32,447 nt of DNA from Bacillota bacterium. Its GTDB lineage: Bacteria > Bacillota_I > Bacilli_A > RF39 > UBA660. The translations under genes were made by a program, and so were the position numbers. Location of the stretch: the NCBI GenBank assembly GCA_015059245.1, contig SVAU01000015.1, positions 1 to 32,447 of the forward strand, read 5' to 3'. Under the pieces are notes generated by a model. The model did no database searches, had not been told where the DNA came from, and saw nothing but the letters and a program-made list of their open reading frames with translations. This document shows, in pieces, positions 24,116 through 31,221 of this stretch; the first letter of the stretch is position 1, and every line of letters begins with the position of its first letter.

Positions 24116-25022
24116 ACATTTCTCCGTTATATTTATATAGTTTTTTTACTACTGGAGAGTACTCTACTTTACTTAAATCTTTGTTTGTTTGTTCTGCTAG
24201 ACTTTTTGTTAATAATATTGATCTTACTGTAAGATAGTAATCATCTATTATAGGATCATTATATTTTGACTTTAGAATTACTATTTTATTATAGTATTCT
24301 TGTAATTCTTCTAACATAAGTTTATCTAGTTCTGTATCATTATCAAAATATATTAGTGAATGGTTATTATGGTAACTTGTTGTACTACGTCCATGACAGT
24401 AACTATATTTATCATGTACTATTGGTATAGATAGACCTGCTTCTAACATAGTTGATTCTAAGTATGTATGTGCACTTGATGTATCTATACCTGATGCTAT
24501 TTCATATACTGGGTGTGCTTCTATTAATGGTGTATCTTGATTAAGGATTTCAGGTACTATATCATTTCCATCTAAGTAGTAATCTAACATAATGGTCATT
24601 GGTATTAATGTTGCTGCTAGTGATATGAAACTTTTTTCTTTAGGTAGTGATGTATCATAAGTTATGTTTGTTATGTTAGGAACTCTAGTACTAGATAATA
24701 AATATTTATTTAGTTCGTTTTTGAAACTAGTTTCTACTCCAAAGTTGGTTCCACTGTAACTACATGATAATACATTATTGTAACCTGTTAATGGTGTATA
24801 TAACATATCTCTTGGTTCTAGGCAGGTAGATATAATACCATTTTTTGATGCTAGTATTTTACTTGTAAATACTGCTACTACTTTGGATCCTCCTACTCCA
24901 GTTACTATAGTAGGTGTTTTAATACTACTTAGTATACTTCTTGTTTCTTCTAGATTAGTTTTATTTAGAGCATCTAGGACTCTATCTGATAAAATATCAA
25001 AATTTTCTTGCATTTTACTCAT
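24114..25022 (-). CDS. SIS-domain (sugar-phosphate-binding) protein
   Basis: This 302-residue protein resembles phosphosugar isomerase/binding folds: TPTIVTGVGGSKVVA (about 36-50) for the first strand and glycine loop, then LSCSYSGTN (about 85-93), the usual Ser-rich phosphate loop of SIS domains. A second degenerate half follows. The true substrate is unknown. The start at 25022 is taken because AAAGGAAG lies upstream of it; an in-frame GTG 12 codons earlier has none. The RBS lies in the 3' arm of a long hairpin (25027-25075). It follows a WYL-type regulator gene. Confidence 0.7.
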   Translation of the reverse strand: MSKMQENFDILSDRVLDALNKTNLEETRSILSSIKTPTIVTGVGGSKVVAVFTSKILASKNGIISTCLEPRDMLYTPLTGYNNVLSCSYSGTNFGVETSFKNELNKYLLSSTRVPNITNITYDTSLPKEKSFISLAATLIPMTIMLDYYLDGNDIVPEILNQDTPLIEAHPVYEIASGIDTSSAHTYLESTMLEAGLSIPIVHDKYSYCHGRSTTSYHNNHSLIYFDNDTELDKLMLEELQEYYNKIVILKSKYNDPIIDDYYLTVRSILLTKSLAEQTNKDLSKVEYSPVVKKLYKYNGEM

Positions 25023-25026
25023 ATAA

Positions 25027-25075
25027 AAATACTTCCTTTCATGAGTACAATTTATCACTCATGTAGGAAGTATTT
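25027..25075 (-). promoter_or_regulatory. long hairpin containing the SIS gene RBS
   Basis: An 11-bp arm (AAATACTTCCT / AGGAAGTATTT) plus a 7-bp inner arm (CATGAGT / ACTCATG) surround a 10-nt loop. On the minus strand it ends in TTTTT directly before the SIS start codon, and its 3' arm contains AAAGGAAG. It can act as terminator of the WYL gene and as a cover for the SIS ribosome binding site. Confidence 0.7.
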
Positions 25076-25082
25076 GGTCTAC

Positions 25083-25682
25083 TTAGAAAGTTTCTTCAAG
25101 TAATTCTAGTTTTATTATTCTTCTTAATTCAAAATGTCTTATATCATTCTTTTTTAAACAGAAAGCAGCTACATACCAACCATCTTGGAATAGGAACATT
25201 TCTGCTGGACATATGGTTCTATCGTTTTCACCTTTATTATATGAATAATACCTAATTAATACTTTTCTTCTTTCTTTGATTGCTCTTGTTAATTGGTTGA
25301 ACTTAGTTAATGTTTCGTCTTTTAGATTTAATTCTTTTGCTTCTTGTTTAGAACCTGCATATACACCTTTTATTTTATCTTGTAGTAATGTTAGTTTTTC
25401 TTTTTCTAAAGAATCTTTTTCATTTTCGATATATTTATCTAATAGTTCATAATCTTTCTTTTTAAATTTTCTTACTGGCATTCTTATTGATTGGTTTAAT
25501 ACATAGCCTCCATATGGACCCATTATTGTATCAACATAAATCCCTGCTTGTTCTAAATCTTCTTTATATGAACGTATTTGTCTTTCTGATACTTCTAGTT
25601 TTGTAGATAATTCTTTTACTGAATATTTTCTACCAGATTGGAGATATTGTAACATAAGTAATAGATTAGATAACTTTGACAT
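25083..25682 (-). CDS. WYL-domain transcriptional regulator
   Basis: This 199-residue protein has an N-terminal winged helix-turn-helix (HTH_11 type; YSVKELSTKLEVSERQIRSYKEDLEQAGI, about 20-48) and a C-terminal WYL-type ligand-binding region (about 130-195; IRYYSYNKGENDR, PAEMFLFQDGWYVAAFC, RHFELRRI). It is shorter than typical 300-residue WYL regulators, lacking the last subdomain. AAGGAGG sets the start at 25682, ten codons inside the longest frame. WYL regulators often bind nucleic acids or nucleotides as signals and many control defence loci. It follows the MPE-B terminator and precedes the SIS gene. Confidence 0.85.
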   Translation of the reverse strand: MSKLSNLLLMLQYLQSGRKYSVKELSTKLEVSERQIRSYKEDLEQAGIYVDTIMGPYGGYVLNQSIRMPVRKFKKKDYELLDKYIENEKDSLEKEKLTLLQDKIKGVYAGSKQEAKELNLKDETLTKFNQLTRAIKERRKVLIRYYSYNKGENDRTICPAEMFLFQDGWYVAAFCLKKNDIRHFELRRIIKLELLEETF

Positions 25683-25717
25683 ATTTATACCTCCTTGCCT
25701 ATATATTAACATAGTAT

Positions 25718-25746
25718 AAAAAAAATAGTGATTTAATTCACTATTT
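25718..25746 (-). terminator. intrinsic terminator of the MPE-C/MPE-B operon
   Basis: A perfect 9-bp hairpin (AAATAGTGA / TCACTATTT) is followed by a T8 run on the minus strand. It includes the MPE-B stop region. Confidence 0.85.
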
Positions 25747-26748
25747 TATTACTAGTTGTTTAACTTTATTTTTGTCTTTACCTGCTTCATCCCACATATC
25801 GTTTGGTCTAAATAATATTTCTTCTGGTTCAAAGTATTGGATGTTTCCTTTAGAATCAGAATATATTGTTAAGAAGTATGCACCTACTGCATTAGATAAA
25901 CCTTGTTTTTGTTGAAATTGTGTTTTATCACATAGACATGGGACTTCTATACCTCTTACATTTCTATATACAAATGAATAACTTTTATGATAATGACCTA
26001 TTAATAGTATTTTTGGTTTGAAGTCGGATTCTAATATTTCAATTCTCTTTTGAGGCTTATATGATAATGCTTGAGCTGATCCTCCTCCTGGATGGTCCAT
26101 AAATATTTTTACTCCATTAATATTTATAGCTGCACTATCTTGTCCTAAGTATTCCATATCACTTCTACATCTTGATACCCAGTTGCTTATTGTAGCTTGA
26201 CCATTTTTATAATGAGTTTCATCATGACTACCTAGTATATACTTAGTAGTAATTCCTTCTACTTTAGGATACATATCTACTACATACCCTGCTTGTTCAT
26301 CAAAACCATGAAGGAATTGTTGACGTGGTTGTTCTGGTCTATTAGGGTAATTTCCATCTACTAAGTCTCCACAGTGTAATACTATTTTTATTCCTCTATT
26401 ATATGCTTCTTGATATATTTGGTTTAATAAATGTAATTGTTGATGTATGTTGCCTAAGTGTGTATCTGATACTACACATATTTCTGTTAGAGTTAATTTT
26501 TCTTGTGTAAGATCTGGTTTAGTAGTTATAAATGTTCTTGTTTGGGATTTTTCAAATACAATAGTACCATTCTTTTCTACTATATCTATGTTCTTGCCAT
26601 AAATACGACATAGTTCTAATATACCTTGTAGTTCAGTAGATTTAATATGAAATCTTAACATAAAGTCTTCTACTGAAGAACCATGTCTCATATATTTATA
26701 TAGTTTATTAATATGTTCTAAATTAGTATCTCTTTTTAAATCTTCCAT
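25741..26748 (-). CDS. helix-turn-helix metallophosphoesterase (MPE-B), intact active site
   Basis: This 335-residue protein has an N-terminal HTH-like region (about 10-50), a linker, and a calcineurin-like phosphoesterase core with every metal motif: Asp95-x-His97, Gly-Asp128, GSHDE (His175, Asp176), His219 in DHPGG and GHYH (251-254). It should be an active Mn/Fe-type phosphoesterase; the substrate is unknown. AGGAGGAG precedes the ATG at 26748, ten bases after the stop of MPE-C. B and C share sequence around the core (SYKPQ versus SYRPQ, YRNVRGIEVP versus YRNVACISVP), so they arose by duplication. Confidence 0.85.
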   Translation of the reverse strand: MEDLKRDTNLEHINKLYKYMRHGSSVEDFMLRFHIKSTELQGILELCRIYGKNIDIVEKNGTIVFEKSQTRTFITTKPDLTQEKLTLTEICVVSDTHLGNIHQQLHLLNQIYQEAYNRGIKIVLHCGDLVDGNYPNRPEQPRQQFLHGFDEQAGYVVDMYPKVEGITTKYILGSHDETHYKNGQATISNWVSRCRSDMEYLGQDSAAININGVKIFMDHPGGGSAQALSYKPQKRIEILESDFKPKILLIGHYHKSYSFVYRNVRGIEVPCLCDKTQFQQKQGLSNAVGAYFLTIYSDSKGNIQYFEPEEILFRPNDMWDEAGKDKNKVKQLVIK

Positions 26749-26758
26749 ATTACTCCTC

Positions 26759-27745
26759 CTACTTAGCACTTGTTAATCTTAAAACTTTAGGTTTTAAGTA
26801 ATCGTCTTTGTTGGTTTTGTAATATACTGAGTCCATTGCTTTTATACTTTTAAAATTTCCATATTTATCTGTTGTTACTGTTATGTACCATGCACCAATT
26901 GTATTAGAATGTCTTTTATCACTCATTTCTCTTGTTGTTGCACATACACTTGGTACTGAGATACAAGCTACATTACGATAAGTAAATTTTTCCATTTGAA
27001 GTAGGCCACCATATAATAAGATATCTGGTTTATCTTCACTTCTAAAAGAATCTATTTGTTGTTGTGGTCGATATGATACTGTATATGTTTTTATTAGTTT
27101 AGGATTGAATACAAACATACGAGCTTTATCAATCATAACATTACATGATCCGTTACCTAAGTAGACCATGTCACTACGAGCCATTTCTATTCTTTTACCT
27201 ATGTTTATTTTATTACTTTGTAAGTGTTTTTCATCTTTTGCTCCAGTTATAAAGTATGTTTTCATACCTTCTACTGCTGGAAAGTTATTAGTTATGTAAT
27301 CTACTTGTCTTAATGTGTCATCTAGAAAGTTTGATTCTGAATAAATATGATGCAATGGATATAAACCTTCTGTAATGTTTCCGCATAAGATTACATTATC
27401 AAAACCTAATGAATGTGCTTTTAAATAGATATCATTAAGTATTGATAGTTGTTGCGATTTTGATCCGAATCTAGTGTCTGATATTGCAACGAATTTGAAT
27501 TCATGTTCCTCATCTGTAAAGAACTGATATGAATTATCATCCGTTAGTTCTTTTTCCCCCTGATTGTACATATAAATGCCGTCATCTCTTTGTTGCGTAA
27601 CTATGTTGATTCCAAGTTGTCTAAGTTCTCTTATTAAAGCAAGTACTTCATATTCATTTATTTTTAATACTTGGCTTATATCAGATAAACTTATTTCTTT
27701 TGTTGTTAGTTCTTTTATCTTTTCTAACATTTCCCTTTTTTCCAT
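26759..27745 (-). CDS. catalytically degenerate HTH metallophosphoesterase paralogue (MPE-C)
   Basis: This 328-residue protein has the same order as MPE-B: HTH-like region (ISLSDISQVLKINEYEVLALIREL, about 18-42), linker and phosphoesterase fold. The metal ligands are gone: D-x-H is DTR (90-92), GD is GN (122-123), GNHD is GAKD (168-171), the next His is Asn214 and GHxH is GGLL (246-249). The frame is intact and fold residues are kept, so it looks like a pseudoenzyme under selection, not decay. It is first in the operon, ten bases before MPE-B, with GGAGG as RBS. A heteromer with MPE-B or a sensor role is inferred. Confidence 0.82.
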   Translation of the reverse strand: MEKREMLEKIKELTTKEISLSDISQVLKINEYEVLALIRELRQLGINIVTQQRDDGIYMYNQGEKELTDDNSYQFFTDEEHEFKFVAISDTRFGSKSQQLSILNDIYLKAHSLGFDNVILCGNITEGLYPLHHIYSESNFLDDTLRQVDYITNNFPAVEGMKTYFITGAKDEKHLQSNKINIGKRIEMARSDMVYLGNGSCNVMIDKARMFVFNPKLIKTYTVSYRPQQQIDSFRSEDKPDILLYGGLLQMEKFTYRNVACISVPSVCATTREMSDKRHSNTIGAWYITVTTDKYGNFKSIKAMDSVYYKTNKDDYLKPKVLRLTSAK

Positions 27746-27755
27746 AATTACCTCC

Positions 27756-27785
27756 AAAAAAAAGAGGGTACAATAGCGTACACTC
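27756..27785 (-). terminator. terminator between a leader ORF and MPE-C
   Basis: A hairpin made of GAGTGTACG and TGTACCCTC (one mismatch, one G-U) is followed by T8 on the minus strand. The 5' arm starts directly at the leader ORF stop codon, and the MPE-C RBS follows the T-run immediately. Confidence 0.75.
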
Positions 27786-27856
27786 TAAAATAAGTCACTG
27801 TTAGCAACATTGAATAGAAAACATGCTCTTCTCAATTTAGTAAATACTCTTTTCAT
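27785..27856 (-). CDS. putative 23-residue leader peptide of the MPE-C/B operon
   Basis: This short ORF has AGGAAG eight bases upstream of its ATG. It starts MKRVFTKLRRACF, is basic in its first ten residues, and ends in a TAG that abuts the 5' arm of the terminator. It lies 20 nt after a predicted transcription start and is the first ORF of the MPE-C/B transcript. A ribosome at the stop codon would cover the terminator arm. No homologue is known to me; the peptide sequence resembles the 6250-6315 leader only at the MK[KR]V start. Confidence 0.5.
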   Translation of the reverse strand: MKRVFTKLRRACFLFNVANSDLF

Positions 27857-27882
27857 AAAGATCACTTCCTATTCTTGCATTC

Positions 27883-27911
27883 AGTATAACACTTTTTATA
27901 AGTTTTAACAA
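27883..27911 (-). promoter_or_regulatory. promoter of the MPE-C/B operon
   Basis: TTGTTA, 17-bp spacer and TATACT with TGT directly before the -10 (extended type). Confidence 0.65.
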
Positions 27912-27922
27912 TTAGTAAATTA

Positions 27923-29215
27923 TTAATTTAATATGTCTTTTACTTTATCTAATTCATTCATATTAATTAGATATTCTTCTTTATTAATCATGTCTTTTAA
28001 TTTGAATGAATTGTTAGCTATTTCATCTTCTCCTAGGATGATTACATATGGAATATTTTCTTTATTACAGAAATCTAAACTTTTCTTTAGTTTTTTATTA
28101 TTCATTTCTAAGTCTACTTTAATATCTAGTTTTCTAAGTTCATTTGCTAGTTTTAAACTTTCAATATTTGTTCCCATTGGTATTACGTAGATATCAATTG
28201 GTGATGATGAGGCAAATTCTTCTCTATTTTTTAATAATTCAAATATTGATGTTAAACCAAAACTTATTCCTACTGCTGGATATGTTTCACCATCATTAAT
28301 GAATTCAGTAATCATTTTATCGTATCTACCTCCTCCACCGATAGCTCCACTTAGAAGTCCATTCTTTTCATATACTTCAAATACATTGCCTGTATAATAG
28401 TCTTGACCTCTTGCTAATGATGATGTGAATGTACAATATTCTTTTAGATTCATTTTTGTAATATATTCTTCTAAATTATTTAGTTCTTCTAGACCTCTTT
28501 TTATATCTTCATTAGTAGTGTTTTGGAATTTTATATTTAGTTCTTCTAGTGATAGTTTGAAATATTCTAATAGAGATTTTGTTTGAGTTTCATTTAGACC
28601 CAATTCTAATAAGTTATTTGTTAGTTCTTCTTTAGTTAGTTTATCTATTTTATCTATTATTGTTATTGTACTTGATACTAAATCTTCACTAACACCTGTA
28701 TCTAGAATTAGACCTTTCATTAAGTTTCTACTATTATATTTTATATTTATTTCGATATTAAGTTTAGTGAATGCATTAACATATAAACTAATTAGTTCTG
28801 CTTCTATCATTTGATTAGATAAACCTACTACGTCGACATCGCATTGAGTAAATTCTCTGTCTCTACCTACTTTAACTGGTCCATCTCTAAATACTTTATT
28901 TATTTCATATCTTTTGAATGGTAACTTTAGTTCATTTTTATTTAATGCTATGAATTTTGCAAATGGTACTGTTAAGTCATAACGTAATCCTAAGTTTCTA
29001 TCACCTTGATCTTTTAGTTTATATATTTCTTTTAAGATATCATTTGATTCATCATACTTACCTGCTAACATATCAAAGTAACATAGTATTGGTGTTTCTA
29101 TTGGTAAGTAACCATATTCTTCGAAAGTATTTTTTAATATTCCATTTATATAATTTCTAATTTTTTGTTCTTTAGGTAAAAAATCATAACCACCTTTTAC
29201 GTTTTGTATTATCAT
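27923..29215 (-). CDS. hisS: histidyl-tRNA synthetase
   Basis: This 430-residue class II synthetase charges tRNA-His. Motif 2 region FRDGPVKVGRDREFTQCDVDVVG, the histidine-binding LARGQDYYTGNVFEVY and the motif 3 region GAIGGGGRYDKM are present, followed by an anticodon-binding domain (about 335-425). AAGAAGGA supports the start. The gene is monocistronic behind a leader with a His-rich peptide, alternative hairpins and a terminator, in place of the T-box found at gltX. No strong terminator is visible after its stop. Confidence 0.96.
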   Translation of the reverse strand: MIIQNVKGGYDFLPKEQKIRNYINGILKNTFEEYGYLPIETPILCYFDMLAGKYDESNDILKEIYKLKDQGDRNLGLRYDLTVPFAKFIALNKNELKLPFKRYEINKVFRDGPVKVGRDREFTQCDVDVVGLSNQMIEAELISLYVNAFTKLNIEINIKYNSRNLMKGLILDTGVSEDLVSSTITIIDKIDKLTKEELTNNLLELGLNETQTKSLLEYFKLSLEELNIKFQNTTNEDIKRGLEELNNLEEYITKMNLKEYCTFTSSLARGQDYYTGNVFEVYEKNGLLSGAIGGGGRYDKMITEFINDGETYPAVGISFGLTSIFELLKNREEFASSSPIDIYVIPMGTNIESLKLANELRKLDIKVDLEMNNKKLKKSLDFCNKENIPYVIILGEDEIANNSFKLKDMINKEEYLINMNELDKVKDILN

Positions 29216-29252
29216 AATTAATCCTTCTTTCTATTTCTTTTTATAAAATAAT

Positions 29253-29285
29253 AAAAGCTATACAAGTAGTACCTGTATAGCTTTT
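29253..29285 (-). terminator. attenuator terminator in the hisS leader
   Basis: A perfect 12-bp hairpin (AAAAGCTATACA / TGTATAGCTTTT) followed by ATTATTTT on the minus strand, 38 nt before hisS. Confidence 0.8.
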
Positions 29286-29305
29286 TAATATATATTTAAA
29301 CTAAA

Positions 29306-29363
29306 TACAAGCACCACAAATAGCACTTGTACTTACAACTATTAATGTCGTATTAACAAGTGC
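29306..29363 (-). promoter_or_regulatory. competing pairing segments in the hisS leader
   Basis: Segment 1 (GCACTTGT, 29363-29356, inside leader codons 14-17) pairs perfectly with segment 2 (ACAAGTGC, 29330-29323). Segment 2 can instead pair with segment 3 (GTGCTTGTA, 29314-29306) using two G-U pairs, or over 7 bp with the terminator's 3' arm (29267-29261). Segment 3 can also pair with the terminator's 5' arm. These are mutually exclusive states. Confidence 0.55.
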
Positions 29364-29404
29364 AGATTATTATGATGATGTAATGTAGTATATAGTTTTA
29401 TCAT
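29342..29404 (-). CDS. His-rich leader peptide of hisS
   Basis: A 20-codon ORF with GGGAAG seven bases upstream starts 18 nt after the predicted transcription start. Five of its 20 codons are His: positions 9, 10, 11, 15 and 20. This composition directly before a histidyl-tRNA synthetase gene is the signature of ribosome-mediated attenuation, as in the enterobacterial his operon leader. Codons 14-17 form one strand of a downstream hairpin. It is too short for routine gene calling. Confidence 0.72.
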   Translation of the reverse strand: MIKLYTTLHHHNNLHLLIRH

Positions 29405-29428
29405 ACTAATCTTCCCTTTCATGGTTTT

Positions 29429-29457
29429 ATAATAATACTAAATTCTTTATTTGTCAA
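29429..29457 (-). promoter_or_regulatory. promoter of hisS
   Basis: Perfect TTGACA (29457-29452), 17-bp spacer and TATTAT (29434-29429) on the minus strand. Confidence 0.7.
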
Positions 29458-29473
29458 AAAAATACTTATTAAA

Positions 29474-29499
29474 TAAAAAAAGAACTATAAAGTTCTTTT
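29474..29499 (-). terminator. intrinsic terminator downstream of the cold-shock gene
   Basis: A perfect 8-bp hairpin (AAAGAACT / AGTTCTTT) followed by a T7 run. It leaves a 3' UTR of about 110 nt after the cold-shock gene, in which I see nothing else. Confidence 0.75.
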
Positions 29500-29609
29500 G
29501 TGTATATTAATTACTACATTACTATGATTTACTTAATATTACTTTTGTGCCAAACGTAAACAATATTATGATTGAATACTAATAAATCAATTATAATGTT
29601 TATAATTAG

Positions 29610-29819
29610 CTACATTACATTTCTTGAGGCTTGAACGTTTTTTGCTTGGAAACCCTTATCTGTTTCTATAAGTTCAAAATATACATTTTCTCCTTGATTT
29701 AAACTTTTGTATCCATCTTGTAATATTTGTGAGTAGTGTACGAAGATGTCTTCATTTTCTTTATATTCTATAAAACCATATCCTTTTTCATTATTAAACC
29801 ATTTTACTTTACTTTCCAT
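29610..29819 (-). CDS. cold-shock protein
   Basis: This 69-residue single cold-shock domain binds single-stranded RNA/DNA and melts RNA structure. It has [16 protein letters not shown] (RNP1 KGYGFI) and DIFVHYS (RNP2), and normal CspA length. AAAGGAGGAA before the ATG at 29819 is a very strong RBS; an in-frame codon eight residues earlier has none. The 5' UTR is probably about 100 nt, with a repeated CGACATTT, as often found in cold-shock mRNAs. Monocistronic. Confidence 0.95.
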   Translation of the reverse strand: MESKVKWFNNEKGYGFIEYKENEDIFVHYSQILQDGYKSLNQGENVYFELIETDKGFQAKNVQASRNVM

Positions 29820-29944
29820 TTTTATTCCTCCTTTGTTTAGCACGTACTAAGTATCTCACTTTGAAATGTCGAAAAATGTCGGAATATGATAATATTTATT
29901 CTTATATTATATTTATAGAGATTAACTAAAGAAAAAACAAACTA

Positions 29945-30409
29945 TTAAGTTCTTTTTTTTGTTAGTTTAATAATTGCTTCTTCTATATTTTCTTTTGTTA
30001 ATCCGACTTGGATATTTGTTTTTATTAGATAATCTATTAGACTTTCCATATCAGTATCATCATCTAATATTATGAAGTTTGGTTGAGTTTCTAATGTATC
30101 CAAGTAGGATTTTATTTCTATACCTCTTTTTTGATGAAGTATTGGGGTGTAACCTATTATGTATTGATCTAGTGAATAGTTTTTTAATGTTTGAATAATC
30201 TTATTTCTTCCTTCTTCATCTTTTCTCCATGATGATGTTATGACTATTTTGGAATTTGTTTTTTCTACTAGTTCTTTTAAGTTATTAAGACATATTTCAT
30301 CAAATGGATAGTTGTATCCAGAATGAGGTTTATGAGTTTTTTTATATACTTCTATTAACTTACGATGAGAATTTAGTACTCCATCTATATCGAGAAATAT
30401 TATGTTCAT
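29945..30409 (-). CDS. HAD-like hydrolase of the SAK type
   Basis: This 154-residue protein begins with LDIDGVLNS (the HAD nucleophile Asp and general acid Asp, residues 6 and 8), has the threonine/serine motif VITSSWR and the C-terminal acidic motif ILDDDTDM. These match the small HAD_SAK group related to phage and bacterial RNA-repair 5'-kinase/phosphatases. The substrate is unknown. AAAGGAAGA sets the start. It lies just after the tRNA-Leu terminator. Confidence 0.82.
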   Translation of the reverse strand: MNIIFLDIDGVLNSHRKLIEVYKKTHKPHSGYNYPFDEICLNNLKELVEKTNSKIVITSSWRKDEEGRNKIIQTLKNYSLDQYIIGYTPILHQKRGIEIKSYLDTLETQPNFIILDDDTDMESLIDYLIKTNIQVGLTKENIEEAIIKLTKKRT

Positions 30410-30437
30410 AGTTATCTTCCTTTGTTTTATTTTAACA

Positions 30438-30463
30438 TAAAAAAACAGTCATTATTGACTGTT
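30438..30463 (-). terminator. intrinsic terminator after tRNA-Leu
   Basis: A perfect 7-bp hairpin (ACAGTCA / TGACTGT, loop ATAA) followed by a T-run on the minus strand. Confidence 0.8.
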
Positions 30464-30472
30464 ATTTTTATA

Positions 30473-30559
30473 TGGTGCCTGTGGTGGGACTCGGACCCAC
30501 ACGTTATTGCTAACACTGGATTTTGAGTCCAGCGCGTCTACCAATTCCGCCACACAGGC
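30473..30559 (-). tRNA. tRNA-Leu (anticodon CAA)
   Basis: This 87-nt class II tRNA has an encoded CCA. Acceptor GCCTGTG/CACAGGC, anticodon stem CTGGA/TCCAG with loop CTCAAAA, anticodon CAA reading TTG, and a long variable arm (TGTTAGCAATAACG). The T loop reads TCCGAGT, with C in place of the near-invariant U55, as in the tRNA-Glu of this window. Confidence 0.95.
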
Positions 30560-30581
30560 ATTACATGTAATATTATAACAT

Positions 30582-30610
30582 AAAAAAGGAGATTTAGAAT
30601 ACTAAATCTC
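30582..30610 (-). terminator. intrinsic terminator of the thioredoxin-like gene
   Basis: A perfect 9-bp hairpin (GAGATTTAG / CTAAATCTC) followed by CTTTTTT on the minus strand. Confidence 0.85.
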
Positions 30611-30615
30611 TACTT

Positions 30616-31209
30616 TTAAATGAAGCCATATTTTGATAAGAAGTCTACTAAATATTGTTTTTCTACCATACCTTCTATTCTATCTTTTTGTAAAACACCA
30701 TCTATAAATATTAGTGTTGTTGGTGTTCCATTTATTCCATATTTATTTAGAAGGTCTGTTCTAACAGTTTGACTTAATCCATATATATCTAAGTCATAGC
30801 CTTTTGAATTATGTTCTTTTAGTACTTCATTATATATTGGTTTATAAACTATACAATGAGAACAGTATGTTTGACTTATTACTACTACGAAAGATCTTTT
30901 CTTTTTTATCATTTCATTAAATGACGAAAGACTTATTTGTTCAATATTACTATATTCAGTAGTTATTTCAGGAACTTCAACAATAGGTGATTCTGGAGTT
31001 TCTACAACTGGTTCTTTTTCTTCTTCTTTTTCTTCTTTTGAAGAAGATGTTTCTTTGTTATCGTTTTGACTATAGTTTTCTAGATTTTCATTTGATTCAG
31101 GTTTCATTAAAAAGAAAGTTGTTCCAATTATTGCTGCAATTACTAATAATGCAACTATAAATAATATAGGTTTTGAATTTCTTTTTGTTCCATCTAAATT
31201 TTGATACAT
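30616..31209 (-). CDS. membrane-anchored thioredoxin-family protein
   Basis: This 197-residue protein has a transmembrane helix (about 14-35), an acidic low-complexity linker (about 37-80, Glu/Ser/Lys-rich then Pro/Val/Glu) and an extracytoplasmic thioredoxin domain. The domain has a complete active site CSHC (116-119) and cis-Pro163 in GTPT. It likely handles disulfides or reduces proteins at the outer face of the membrane. AAGGGAG upstream sets the start. It follows the scpB-pentapeptide genes with a 12-bp gap, so it is cotranscribed with them. Confidence 0.85.
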   Translation of the reverse strand: MYQNLDGTKRNSKPILFIVALLVIAAIIGTTFFLMKPESNENLENYSQNDNKETSSSKEEKEEEKEPVVETPESPIVEVPEITTEYSNIEQISLSSFNEMIKKKRSFVVVISQTYCSHCIVYKPIYNEVLKEHNSKGYDLDIYGLSQTVRTDLLNKYGINGTPTTLIFIDGVLQKDRIEGMVEKQYLVDFLSKYGFI

Positions 31210-31221
31210 GATTACACTCCC

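Noticed and set aside
25083..27745. Single operon from MPE-C through the SIS gene
   Set aside because: A strong terminator at 25718-25746 separates MPE-B from the WYL gene, so continuous transcription would be readthrough only.
29253..29460. T-box in front of hisS
   Set aside because: No GGTGG-ACCGCG T-box sequence or AGAGAG stem I element is present, in contrast to the clear gltX leader.
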